Assembly (NCBI GenBank): GCA_964491875.1
Contig: CAZBIC010000035.1
Location: 1-64,000 of the forward strand
Length of the DNA: 64,000 nt
Direction: 5' to 3'
From: JADJPG01 sp964491875
Lineage (GTDB): Bacteria; Verrucomicrobiota; Verrucomicrobiia; Limisphaerales; JADJPG01
The translations under genes and the position numbers were made by a program. Under the pieces are notes generated by a model. That model searched no databases and had not been told where the DNA came from. It was given only the letters and a program-made list of their open reading frames with translations. Positions 16,390 through 26,400 of this stretch are shown here, in pieces; the stretch's first letter is position 1, and each line of letters opens with the position of its first letter.

Positions 16390-17058
16390 ATGCTCACAGT
16401 CACTATGGCTTCTCGCATCAAGGTATTGATCGTGGATGACCATCCACTTTTCCGTCAGGGCCTGAGGCAGATGATCGAGACGGATGGCCGGTTTGAACTG
16501 GTGGCCGAGGCTGGTGACGGCGCCACCGCGCTGCAATTGATTCAGGAGAGGAAGCCTGACATTGCGGTTCTTGATGTCAATCTGCCCACGCTCTCCGGCT
16601 TGGAGATCGCCCGGAAGCTGCAGAACAAACGGCAGACCACCCACCTCATCATTCTCACGATGCATAAAGAAGAGGAGACGATGAATTGCGCGCTGGACCT
16701 TGGCGTGAAAGGATTCGTGCTCAAGGAGAACGCGGTGGAAGACATCCTTAACAGCCTTGTCACCGTCGCTGGCGGCGAGCACTACTTGAGTCCCTCCATC
16801 TCCGGCTATCTTGTCCGACGCCGCGGCCGGGCCGAAGAGCTTGCGGCGAAGAAGCCGGGACTCGACGATCTCACCAAGGCCGAGCGACGCATTCTCAAGC
16901 TCATCGCGGACAAGAAGACCAGCCGCGAAATCGCCGCCGAGTTGTTCATCAGTCCGCGCACGGTCGAAGCTCATCGCGCGAACATTTGTGGCAAGCTCGA
17001 ACTGCGCGGCAGCCACAGCCTGCTCCAGTTCGCCCTCGAGAATCGCGCGTCGATCTGA
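16390..17058 (+). CDS. NarL/FixJ-type response regulator
   Basis: A 222-residue regulator. The receiver domain (about 10-125) has VDDHP, the phospho-acceptor Asp in VLDVNLP, and the Lys in VLKEN. The C-terminal LuxR-type HTH (about 155-215) reads LTKAERRILKLIADKKTSREIAAELFISPRTVEAHRANI. It follows the 7-PAS kinase, whose HisKA_3 core is the type that pairs with NarL-like regulators. Start could be ATG 16390 or 16405; neither has a strong Shine-Dalgarno. Target genes are not known. Confidence 0.92.
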   Translation: MLTVTMASRIKVLIVDDHPLFRQGLRQMIETDGRFELVAEAGDGATALQLIQERKPDIAVLDVNLPTLSGLEIARKLQNKRQTTHLIILTMHKEEETMNCALDLGVKGFVLKENAVEDILNSLVTVAGGEHYLSPSISGYLVRRRGRAEELAAKKPGLDDLTKAERRILKLIADKKTSREIAAELFISPRTVEAHRANICGKLELRGSHSLLQFALENRASI

Positions 17059-17249
17059 GTCGTTTGGATTGCGCTTGCCCGGCGCAGCCGCTGTCTCTTA
17101 CGCCGCAAATCCGCCGTTCTGTAGCGTCCCTCCGTACGCAATCACACGTACTAAAATAGTGGGACTCACCTACACCAGATTATGAGGGGCCAACAATTAC
17201 ACTTCGCCTCGGCTTCAAGCATGGTGTCACCCGACCGGCAGAACCTGCT

Positions 17250-18365
17250 GTGACCAATGCTATGAGAATGATGATCGTTGATGACCATCCGGGTGTGCGG
17301 AAGTTAATCCGTCAGATCGCTGTTAGTTCGGATGACGCCGTCTGTGAATGCAGCTCGGGCGAGGAGGCCCTGCGCCTCGCGTCCGAGTTCAAGCCTGACG
17401 TCGTGACCATGGATGTGCGAATGCCCGGCCTGTGCGGCATTGAAGCTACCCGTCTCCTCCGCACAGCGTATCCACCGGCACGCGTCATGGTGGTGACGAG
17501 TGTCGACCAACCGGGACTGCGCCGTGCCGCGACAGATGCCGGGGCGTGGGCCTTTCTGTCGAAAGAGCACCTGGCAGATCTTCCCGCGCTGCTCGAGGAT
17601 CAGGCGGCTTCTCTGAATGGGTCCGCAGCCGCTCGCGCCGGCACGCTGAAATCCACACCCGCGCAGCGCATCGAGGAACTCGAAGGCCAATTGAGGGAAT
17701 TGAGGTCTGCCGCCACCGCAGCTGTCCAGGATCTCCGTGTGCCACTCCGGGCCATTGGCAACTCCGTAAACTTCCTGCAGGCCCAGGGGATTCGTCATTA
17801 CTTTCCGAATGGAGACACTCAACTGGCGAAGATCCACGCGCTGGCCAGGACCATGGACGATCGAATCGAGCGTTTGCATGCGACTGCCCATTCGCACCTC
17901 GACCCTATCAAGACCGCGCGAGTCGACCCTCGTCCCCTCATTCTCGAAGCCTTGGACGAGGTTTGCGGGGATGGTTGTCGGGACCGGCTGGACCTGAGCA
18001 TCGACACGTTGCCGCACGTGCAGGCCGACCGCGTGCTTCTGCGCTTGGTGTTTGTTACCCTGCTGGCCAATGCGCTCAAGCGGTCCGCCAAGCGAGATCA
18101 TCAACGCATTGAAATCGGCGCACATCTTCAGGATGGCGAGACGATCCTTTCCATTCGGGACAACGGTATCGGCTTCGACCTGCATCATGCTGACCGGCTC
18201 TTCCAGCCCTTAAATCAAATACATTCAAGCGGCGAAGCAGGGGGCACGGGATCGGGCTTGGTGAACGTCCGTGACATTGTGCAACGGCACGGTGGGCGCA
18301 TCTGGGCCGAGGCGGAAGTGGGTAGCGGGGCGACTTTTTCCTTCACCCTGCCGGCCGCCATATGA
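17250..18365 (+). CDS. REC domain fused to a histidine-kinase-like module lacking the phospho-acceptor His
   Basis: A 371-residue protein, GTG start (ATG 17262 or 17268 also possible). The N-terminal receiver domain (5-120) has VDDHP, Asp in TMDVRMPG and Lys in FLSKEH. A HisKA-like helix follows, reading VQDLRVPLRAIGNSVNFLQ, where the usual phospho-acceptor His is Gln. The C-terminal HATPase_c keeps the N box (LLANALKRS), DNGIGFD and a GTGSGLVNVRDIV lid. The ATP-binding part thus appears usable, but classical autophosphorylation on His is not. It may act as a phosphatase, an ATP-dependent allosteric partner or a decoy. Its stop overlaps the ATG of the next gene (ATGA), so it is coupled to the hybrid kinase. 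Confidence 0.85.
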   Translation: MTNAMRMMIVDDHPGVRKLIRQIAVSSDDAVCECSSGEEALRLASEFKPDVVTMDVRMPGLCGIEATRLLRTAYPPARVMVVTSVDQPGLRRAATDAGAWAFLSKEHLADLPALLEDQAASLNGSAAARAGTLKSTPAQRIEELEGQLRELRSAATAAVQDLRVPLRAIGNSVNFLQAQGIRHYFPNGDTQLAKIHALARTMDDRIERLHATAHSHLDPIKTARVDPRPLILEALDEVCGDGCRDRLDLSIDTLPHVQADRVLLRLVFVTLLANALKRSAKRDHQRIEIGAHLQDGETILSIRDNGIGFDLHHADRLFQPLNQIHSSGEAGGTGSGLVNVRDIVQRHGGRIWAEAEVGSGATFSFTLPAAI

Positions 18366-20023
18366 ACCCTCTCATCCCCTCCGTTTCCACCATGCTCCAG
18401 GCGGACGCCGTGGACCTGCCCTCGCTGATCGCGGTCCGGCAAAACCTCGAACGATTCCGACTGCTGGTGGAAAATTCGCAGGACCTCGTTGCCGAAGTCT
18501 CCCGCGAAGGCGTGATCCTTTACGTCAGCCCACATGTCCGCACTGTCCTGGGCTACGCGCCTGGGGAACTGATTGGAACGCGTGTCTTTGAGCACATCCA
18601 TCCGGAGGATTTGGCAATGGTCCAGGAACAGTCCGCATTGCTCGCAGGCTCGGCTACTCCCCGTTTCCGCCATCAGGACGGCTCGTGGCGTTGGCTCGAA
18701 ACTTCCGGGCGCGATTTCTTCAGCGCTGACGGTGAGATGCACGGCGTGCTCATCGCGCGTGATGTCACGAAACGTAAGGAGTCAGAGGAAGAACTGAAGA
18801 AGGCGCAGCGGGCCAACAGCACGCTGGAGGAGCAATTGCGCCAGACGCAGAAACTCGAGTCTCTCGGTACTTTGGCAGGCGGAATTGCTCACGATTTCAA
18901 CAACATCCTGGGTGCCATCATGGCCTACACGGAGTTGGCCCGCATGGATACCGAAGGCCAGACCGATGTTCATAGGCACTTGCAACAGGTGTTGAAAGCC
19001 TGCAACCGGGCCAAGGATCTGGTTCAGCAAATTCTGGCATTCAGCCGGCAACAAAAAAAGCAGCGCATCCCTGTCCGGCTGCAGCCGATCATCGAGGAGG
19101 TGTTTGAACTGCTCCGCTCCACCTTGCCGAAAACTCTGGAGATGAAGGCGACCATCAGCACGGAAGCATGCCTCGTCCTGGCCGACCCGACTCAAATCCA
19201 TCAGGTGCTGGTCAACCTTTGCACCAACGCCGCCCATGCGATGCGTGGCCGATTCGGGAAGCTGGAAGTGCGTCTTGAGCCGTTCGTGGTCGACGAGGCA
19301 TTCGCCAGCACGTTACCCGAGTTGCAACCAGGCCGGCACGTGCAGCTGTCCGTCAGCGACACGGGGCATGGCATGGACACCGATACGATTAAGCGCATCT
19401 TTGAACCGTTCTTCACCACCAAAGGCCTGGGTGAGGGGACCGGTCTCGGTCTGGCGGTGGTTCACGGTATCGTCCGTGACCACGAAGGTGCGATTCAGGT
19501 CGTCAGCCGGCCTGGTCACGGTTCCGCGTTCCACGTTTATCTGCCGGTGGACGTCAATGACGCGATGAACGCGGACCTTCCGCCCACGGTCTGGGCGAGC
19601 GGGCGGGAGCAACACGTTCTATTGGTCGATGACGAACCCGCCCTGTGTTCAGCCTTGGAGGGACTTCTTCAGCGCATGAACTACACAGTTACTGTGCGAA
19701 CGAGCCCCAAGGAAGCCATCAACACTTTCCGCGCTCATCCGGATCTCTTCGATCTCGTCATAACTGACATGGAAATGCCCGGGATGACCGGTCTGGATCT
19801 CGCCAAGGAATTGCAGAAACTGGGACCGGCGCTGCCGGTGCTCCTGATGACCGGCTGGTGCGACACCCAAACCTGCGAAAGCATCCGACGCCTCGGGATT
19901 CGAGACCTGCTGATGAAGCCGATCAGCCCTGCGGCCCTGGGCGAGATGCTGGACCGCGTGTTCAACGGGCAAGCCAACACACCTCCGATTCGACGGGATC
20001 AACGCCAATCACTTTCACCGTAA
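18362..20023 (+). CDS. Hybrid sensor histidine kinase, PAS-HisKA-HATPase-REC
   Basis: A 553-residue soluble hybrid kinase. The PAS domain (about 25-140) contains SQDLVAEVSREGVILYVSPHV. HisKA has the phospho-acceptor in LGTLAGGIAHDFNNILGAIMAYTE. HATPase_c has NLCTNAAHAM, DTGHGMD and GEGTGLGLAVVHGIV. A C-terminal receiver (about 420-535) has VDDEPAL, Asp in ITDMEMPG and Lys in LMKPI. It overlaps the His-less REC-kinase gene by 4 nt and precedes a REC gene by 12 nt, so the three probably form one phosphorelay operon. With no membrane segment, it reads a cytoplasmic cue. Confidence 0.92.
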   Translation: MNPLIPSVSTMLQADAVDLPSLIAVRQNLERFRLLVENSQDLVAEVSREGVILYVSPHVRTVLGYAPGELIGTRVFEHIHPEDLAMVQEQSALLAGSATPRFRHQDGSWRWLETSGRDFFSADGEMHGVLIARDVTKRKESEEELKKAQRANSTLEEQLRQTQKLESLGTLAGGIAHDFNNILGAIMAYTELARMDTEGQTDVHRHLQQVLKACNRAKDLVQQILAFSRQQKKQRIPVRLQPIIEEVFELLRSTLPKTLEMKATISTEACLVLADPTQIHQVLVNLCTNAAHAMRGRFGKLEVRLEPFVVDEAFASTLPELQPGRHVQLSVSDTGHGMDTDTIKRIFEPFFTTKGLGEGTGLGLAVVHGIVRDHEGAIQVVSRPGHGSAFHVYLPVDVNDAMNADLPPTVWASGREQHVLLVDDEPALCSALEGLLQRMNYTVTVRTSPKEAINTFRAHPDLFDLVITDMEMPGMTGLDLAKELQKLGPALPVLLMTGWCDTQTCESIRRLGIRDLLMKPISPAALGEMLDRVFNGQANTPPIRRDQRQSLSP

Positions 20024-20035
20024 CTGCCCCAACTC

Positions 20036-20767
20036 ATGACCACACCAGAAACCACTCCCTCGGCAAAACTCTTGATCGCAGATGACAGCGAGGAGTTTCG
20101 CAACGGCCTAATCCAGTTGCTTAGCCGCCACGGATTTGAATGCATTGGAGCGTCCAGTGCGGATGCAGCGCTCACGCGTCTGCAAACGGATACGTTTGAT
20201 GCGCTCATTTCCGACGTCCAGATGCCGGGCAACGCCAGCCTCGGTTTTATCAAGACGATCTCGAACACGGCGGCTGGTTTGCCGGTCATCCTTCTCACAG
20301 GACAGCCCTCCATCGAAACGGCCATTCACGCGGTGGGGCTGCCCGTCACTGCTTATCTCACCAAGCCGCCTCAGATCGCCGAACTCGTCACATTGTTGCA
20401 TGCGTCGATTGCCGACTACCGCTGCCTCCGCTGCGTCGACGAAAGCCGCGCCCGTCTGCGCGATTGGGACGCGAAACTAAAGGGTCTCTCCTCCGCGCTC
20501 CGCAACCCCAAGCCGTCCGCGGTCAAGCCTTCCGCCGGCGACTATCTTCGCAATGGACTGCAACATGTCCTTCACGAGCTCGCCGCACTCGAGCAGTCCG
20601 TCGCCATCTGGAATCGAAGCAACGAGCACAAGCCGGATCTGCGGAAACTGGATCTCATTGGGGCCATCCGGCACACGGTCGAGGTGCTGGGACAAACGAA
20701 GCAGGACTTCAAGTCCTCCAAACTCGCCGACCTGCGCCGACGCCTGGAAGAACTGATGGCGGGTTAG
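20036..20767 (+). CDS. Response regulator receiver protein with unknown C-terminal helical domain
   Basis: A 243-residue protein. Receiver domain at about 10-125 (LIADDSEEFRNGL, Asp in ISDVQMPG, Lys in YLTKPP). The remaining 115 residues are predicted to be mostly helical (YLRNGLQHVLHELAALEQSV, then LADLRRRLEELMAG). They match no DNA-binding or enzymatic output domain that I recognise. It lies 12 nt after the hybrid kinase and probably receives phosphate from it. Output is unknown; a protein-protein role is plausible. Confidence 0.85.
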   Translation: MTTPETTPSAKLLIADDSEEFRNGLIQLLSRHGFECIGASSADAALTRLQTDTFDALISDVQMPGNASLGFIKTISNTAAGLPVILLTGQPSIETAIHAVGLPVTAYLTKPPQIAELVTLLHASIADYRCLRCVDESRARLRDWDAKLKGLSSALRNPKPSAVKPSAGDYLRNGLQHVLHELAALEQSVAIWNRSNEHKPDLRKLDLIGAIRHTVEVLGQTKQDFKSSKLADLRRRLEELMAG

Positions 20768-21254
20768 AAATTCGTGCTCTCCCCGCCCCATGAGCATGTC
20801 CTGCAATCCGTCCGGATTCGTCCTGCCGCATTCCCGAGTCGGAGTCCAAGCAGAAGTGTGAGGTGGCGATTCAGGGGAGCGTGTTCGGCCTTCAACCATC
20901 GCCAGCCAATCTCAAGGAATTCTGTACGGAGTGAGAAAATTTCCTCAAGTGTTCCTTCAAGCGTCCGATGAATCACGGGCAGGCTCGCACCACGGTCGCG
21001 AGCGCTTTCTCAGGCAGGACTCGGGCTTGTCACGGTTGAAGGCACAGTCGAAACATTCACCCTATCGGAGGGCAGAATGATTCGGCTGTGCTTTTTTATT
21101 TTCCAGCGGTCCACGGGACACGCCGGCATGAAATGAACGCAACGAACGATGGATTTTGAACGAAGCTACGACCTCCCAGTCATGGCCCCGCTCAACAGCG
21201 GATGCCTCCACATGCCTTGAATCGAACGGATCCAATTCTCCAGCACACGACCCA
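20768..21254. other. Intergenic interval before the chemoreceptor gene
   Basis: No supported gene. A 70-codon minus-strand frame (20764-20976) is open but has no recognisable family and no signal peptide. The chemoreceptor reading frame remains open upstream to 21156, but those residues precede the membrane-anchor start and look non-coding. No strong promoter or terminator was recognised. Confidence 0.4.
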
Positions 21255-22907
21255 ATGTTTATGAAAATCCAGCCCGTCAAACTCAGTACCAAGCTTATCT
21301 GGTCCTTCGTCAGTATCGCTCTCATCACCGCTGCTGTCGGATTCGTAGGCTGGTCCGGCCTCCAGCGGGTCGCCAACGCGATGGAAACCACAACGGAAAA
21401 GATCAAACAGCGCCGCGCCTTTCTCGCCAAGGCCGTGGACCACGCCCGCTCCGCGCAGGTCAGCTTTAAGACACAGGTTCAGGAGTGGAAGAACATCCTA
21501 TTGCGTGGACGGGACGGCGCGGCATTCGAAAAACACCTCAAGGGCTTCTCGAAGGAGGAAGCTGACACCGCAGACAGCCTGTCCGCACTCAAAGACCTCA
21601 TGACAAAGGAAGGGATGTCGGCGACCAACGTGGAAGCCGCCTCACAGGCGCTGGCCGAACTGGGTGTGCATTACCGCACGGCCCTCAAGAGCTACGAGGG
21701 CACCAACAGCGACAGTGCCCTGGTCGTGGACCAGCTCGTTCGCGGCCTGGATCGGCCCCCGACCAAGGCCATTGACGACATCGTGGCTATGGTCAACGCA
21801 TTCGAGTCCGAGAACACCTCGGGAGATCAGGAACGCCTCAACCGTGACAAGGCCCGCGTGCAACTGCTCACCCTCGTCATGGTTGGAGTCGGCGTCGGGG
21901 CTGCCCTGTTCCTCGGCCTTTACTTGAGCTTCTCCGTTTCCCGCCAGATCCGCCGTGTAGTCGGGCAGTTGGAGGAGGGTGCCGCCGAAGTGACCCTGGC
22001 CTCCAGTCATATCACCACCGCGAGCCAGACGCTCGCTGAAGGCGCCAGCGAGCAAGCCGCGTCGCTCGAAGAGACCAGCGCCTCGCTGGAGGAAATGGCC
22101 AGCATGACCAAGCGCAACGCCGATAACGCCCGGCACGCCAACGAACTCGCCGCGCAGGCGCGGATCGCCGCCGACACCGGATCAAAGGACATGGTCGCCA
22201 TGAGTGAGGCGATGCAGGAGATAAAACGCTCCAGCGACGACATCGCCAAGATCATCCGGACCATCGACGAGATCGCATTTCAGACGAACATCCTCGCGCT
22301 CAATGCCGCCGTGGAGGCGGCCCGCGCGGGTGAAGCGGGCATGGGCTTCGCCGTCGTTGCCGACGAGGTGCGGAATCTCGCCCAACGCAGCGCATTGGCC
22401 GCGAAGGAGACGGCAGCAAAAATTGAAAGCTCCATCACGAAGACCGCGCAGGGAGTGGTCATCAATGAAAAAGTGGCCGCGAGCTTGAACGAGATCGTGG
22501 ACAAGACCCGTCAGGTGGACACCCTTGCTGCTGAAGTGGCCAGTGCCAGCCGTGAACAAAGCCAGGGCATCCAGCAGGTCAATATCGCCGTGACCCAGAT
22601 GGACAAGATTACGCAAAGCAACGCCGCCAGCGCAGAGGAGAGCGCGAGCGCTGCCCAGGAACTGAACGCGCAGGCCGCTTCGCTCAAAGAGGCCGTGAAC
22701 GAACTACTGCGCCTGGTCGGGGGAAAGGTCGACCAAGCCTCCCGCGCGAACAAGTCCGAGACTACGACCAACGAAAAGCCCTCTCGCGTAGGGGCCGCCT
22801 CCGAGGCCCGGCGAGATTCCGAGAGCACGCCCCCTCCTGCTACTTCTCCGACGGCAGTGCGAAGCTGTGCTGCTGCGCCCTCATCCGGGGCCTTCAAAGA
22901 TTTTTAA
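21255..22907 (+). CDS. Methyl-accepting chemotaxis protein
   Basis: About 550 residues from MFMKIQPVKLSTKLIWSFVSIALI. One N-terminal membrane segment, a helical periplasmic four-helix-bundle-type sensor (about 40-215), a second membrane segment (LLTLVMVGVGVGAALFLGLYLSF), little or no HAMP, and a long cytoplasmic signalling coiled coil. The hairpin tip reads ILALNAAVEAARAGEAGMGFAVVADEVRNLAQRSA, the signature of the CheA/CheW-binding subdomain. The C-terminus ends GAFKDF after a flexible linker, which might serve as a CheR/CheB tether in the manner of NWETF; this is a guess. No che genes are nearby, so it signals to an array encoded elsewhere. Confidence 0.93.
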   Translation: MFMKIQPVKLSTKLIWSFVSIALITAAVGFVGWSGLQRVANAMETTTEKIKQRRAFLAKAVDHARSAQVSFKTQVQEWKNILLRGRDGAAFEKHLKGFSKEEADTADSLSALKDLMTKEGMSATNVEAASQALAELGVHYRTALKSYEGTNSDSALVVDQLVRGLDRPPTKAIDDIVAMVNAFESENTSGDQERLNRDKARVQLLTLVMVGVGVGAALFLGLYLSFSVSRQIRRVVGQLEEGAAEVTLASSHITTASQTLAEGASEQAASLEETSASLEEMASMTKRNADNARHANELAAQARIAADTGSKDMVAMSEAMQEIKRSSDDIAKIIRTIDEIAFQTNILALNAAVEAARAGEAGMGFAVVADEVRNLAQRSALAAKETAAKIESSITKTAQGVVINEKVAASLNEIVDKTRQVDTLAAEVASASREQSQGIQQVNIAVTQMDKITQSNAASAEESASAAQELNAQAASLKEAVNELLRLVGGKVDQASRANKSETTTNEKPSRVGAASEARRDSESTPPPATSPTAVRSCAAAPSSGAFKDF

Positions 22908-23482
22908 CTGCACATCCGATCGACGAGTGCGTTTGATCACTCACCTGTGCTTCACTCCATGCAAGTTACCTATGTCAAAAGGCCGCGTCGTGCGGGGGTG
23001 CAGCACGAGGCAGTCATGAGACTTGTAATTCACGCGTCGGAGTTTGTTCACCAAGTTTGCCAGCGCGAGCGCGTGGATGACGTGGCGGGATGGCGCGATG
23101 TCGTCCAGCTCGTGAGTATCGCGAACTGAATCACTTCTAGCGCGAGTGGGAATTCCAGCGTTCATAGTGACGAACTATGTCGAAGTCCCCAGCGCGATAT
23201 CGGCGACCTTTGTCGATGGCTGTGCTAAGAGCAGACCTGTTTCTCTGATTGAGAGCTCCGGGTTTGGTCCGGGGAGCTGTATCAAGGATGAGCCTCCGCT
23301 GCGATGGTGGAATCATGTCTTGTTTCCGCTTGAGCTCGTGGGATGGCTGCGCAAAGAGGCATGGAGAACTCCGGTGACCCTTGGAAAATGACGCTGCCTT
23401 CGTGCTGCAGCGAACAGCCACCCTGCTTCCCGTTCGACGGTCGTGGAAGCGCGTGAGCGCGTCGTGCCGGGTCCTCCGCATT
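22908..23482. other. Gene-free interval between convergent genes
   Basis: Lies between the chemoreceptor stop and the stop of the giant minus-strand gene. Overlapping frames on both strands (22947-23129 plus; 22941-23165 and 23137-23481 minus) are open, but none shows a family motif, a start context or a signal peptide. No T-run hairpin was recognised. Confidence 0.4.
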
Positions 23483-26400
23483 TCACGGAACCTGTTGGAT
23501 CTGGACTCGCACGAACCGTCGGAGTCCGCTGGCTATGGGCTCGGTGGCGCGATATCGGACACGTTGCAATGAACCGCTGATGTCGACGCTGCTCGTGAGG
23601 GCGAGAAAAGACGTTTCGGCGGGAGCCCAGCTTTGGAGATCGGCCGAGTCTTCCAGCAGATAGGTGAGGTCCACCGGGGCGGCCCGACGGACGAAAGCGA
23701 TTTCAAGGTAGTCTTCGAACGATTGGGTCTCCGGGGCGAACCCGCGGACCAGACTGGCTTGGGGCAAGCCGCGATCGTTCGAGGGTGATGTCTCACGATC
23801 GGCCACCAACGGATTCAGATTGAAGGCGTATTCGACGATGGTCAGGACTCGATCGCCATCGGCATCCGCCGTGGCGCCACTGACATTGGGATTTGCCAAT
23901 TGGGTTGGAGTGAAAACGCCCGTCTGCCAGCTCCCAAAAGTCTGTCGAGTCGGCCCTGCCGTCACCGTGTAATTGGCCGACCGAATGGGGAAACTGCCCG
24001 TGGCTTCCGCCTCGAGGTCGAGCGGTGAGGAGAACTCCGCGGAGACAGCTGCGGCGTTGGTCAAAATCAACTGGAACGTGGCTTCCACTGGCGCGGTCGA
24101 CGCGAGTCCATAGGCGACAATCCAACGACGGGGCTTGTTCGCCTCCAGAAGCACGTTGAGCTCGCTGAATGCGATCCGGCCGTCGTCCGCACTGAAGTGG
24201 ACCGGGGCACCCAGCGGGAAGTCGGCGTCCGTGACCAAACCGTCCTCGTCGGCATCGTGGTACAATTGAGCGGCCGTTACCGCTGTGGCATCGGGCAAGG
24301 TGCCGTTGGCGTCGAGTGCGATCGATTTGACCCGAACGTCGGAGTTGATCGCGGTGAGCGTGAGGCGGAGGACGGCAGCGCGCAGGGCGCCCGCGACAGT
24401 GCTGGCGGCAGTTTCGCCGTCCGTCCGCGCCACGCGCAGGCCGATTGCTTCCGGCGTGCCCGTCCCGAATTCGGACGTCGACCCATGTCCGGCGTGCGTG
24501 GCAGTCATCGTCAGGACCGGGTGTCGTCGTTTGCCGGTCAAGGTGGCGCGCCACAGTCCGTTCGCCTGGACGACGGCTTGGCCGAGGAACGCATCGCCCT
24601 CGGGGTCGGCCGAGGACGGATCGCAGAATATTTGCACCACACTGCCCGGAGGCGTCACGGCGAGGTTCGACACGGTGCCCGAAGCCACGCTGCCGTTGTA
24701 GGCGAGGAGGACGGGGGGTGGCATGAGATGGTTGCCGCCGTTTTCGTGGGCAATGCCGCGACCGCCATTGGCGGTGATTTGATTGTAGAGGATGCGATTG
24801 CCTACCGTGGTAGCGCCGACGACACGCACGCCGGCGCCGAGATTGCCAGCGATGACATTGCCCGCCGGGACTTCGACCGAACCGAAGCCGGGGAGAATGG
24901 CGGAGGCAAGGCCGCCGACGAAATTGTTCTGGGCGCCGGTTTCGCAGCGGATGCCGTCCCCACGATTGGGGATCTCTGCGCCATCGCGAGTGCGTCCGAC
25001 GAAGTTGTTGAACAGGCGATTGTTCACGGTGCCGGGTCCGGAGAGCACGATTCCGTGGGCGAAGTTGCTGACGATGGTGTTCCCGTGAATGGGTGAGGAA
25101 CCGCCGAGCTCGTTGTTGGACGCGTTGAGCAAGAGCAAGCCTGAGGCGCCGCGGCCGGGAGCCGTCCACCCGATTTCATTGGCTCGAACCTGGTTTTCCG
25201 TGGTGTGGGAAAGCGCCAGTCCGGCCCAAGCCGCTTCGTTGGGGAAGCCGAACGCATGAATGCGGTTGCCTTCCCCCGGCGAGGAGCCGCCGATCGCATT
25301 GCCGGTTCCGCCTCGAATTACGGCACCGGCGTTGAAGCTGTTCGTGACGTAAAATCCCCGCACTCGATTGTTCGAGCTGTTGGCCAGGTAGAGACCCAGT
25401 CGGTTGACATAAAGCGTATTGCGGGTGAGTTGCGATTCGCCGATTTCATGGCCGCTGGAATCCGTGACCAGCACGCCCACGCCGCCGGAGGGTGTGTTGG
25501 TGAGGTAATCCATGTAGCGAAACGAAATGCCCAGGCCCGCGCCTTCGATGAAATTGTTTTCTATGCGATTACGTTGGCGGGGATGCGGCAAGTGATTCCG
25601 ATCAATCCACAAACCGGCGCGGTACCATCCGCGAATGCGATTCCCGAGGATGGGGAGGGGGCCTCCGATGACATTGCCCTGCGCGCCCGGCCCGAGGATG
25701 ATTCCGGCGCCCGGCCCCGAAGGGGCGAGCTGGCCGTTGTCGAGCACGCCGAGGTAATTCGCTTGAACCACGTTCGCGCCCGCCAACTCGCCGTCCGTGC
25801 CGACGGTGCCTCCGGCGTTTTCGATGAGCACACCGGCATTCGTGCAGCCGTTGATCGAGTTCCAGGTGTGATGCGGCGCGCCGAGTGGGTCGCCGGGAAA
25901 ACGGGGCACAATGACGGCGGCGCTCGGCAGCCCGATGGTGTTGTCGCGGGGACCGTCGTGAATCCAGATCCCGTTGTGACAACTGGCGGGATCCCGGGTC
26001 GGCAACACCCACTGGGCGTGAAACGCGCCAATTTGATTCCCGAAGATCCTGTTCCGATCCGTGCCGGCCCCGGTCATCTCGATCCCCGCATCGGGACAGT
26101 CGAAGATGGCATTGGCCAGCTCGCTGTTGGCGTCGCCGACGATGTTGTCCCGCGCACCGTTGCGCAGGGCGATGCCGCTGCGATCATTGCCAAAAAACCG
26201 GAGCTGAGACACTGCCGCGTTCGGATCCAGCACGCCGATATTCTGGGCGTTGACCGTGTTGAAGGCGGTTCCGGCCCCTTCGAGCCGCACGCCGTCGTCG
26301 CGGTTGCCGCAGATTGCGCCGCGCTCGCCCAAACTCGAGATCACAGAGCCCACGAGATTGAACTGCGCGCCGGAGGTTAGGCGGATCCCGGAGCCTTCGT

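Noticed and set aside
17150..17160. ACTA-AAA-TAGT dyad about 90 nt upstream of the REC-kinase gene
   Set aside because: Short, AT-rich and found once; too weak to call an operator without conservation data.
20764..20976. 70-codon minus-strand frame after the REC protein gene
   Set aside because: No homology recognised, no start context, and it overlaps the end of the plus-strand gene.
22941..23481. Overlapping small frames on both strands between the chemoreceptor and the giant gene
   Set aside because: Mutually overlapping, compositionally odd and motif-free; no evidence that any is translated.
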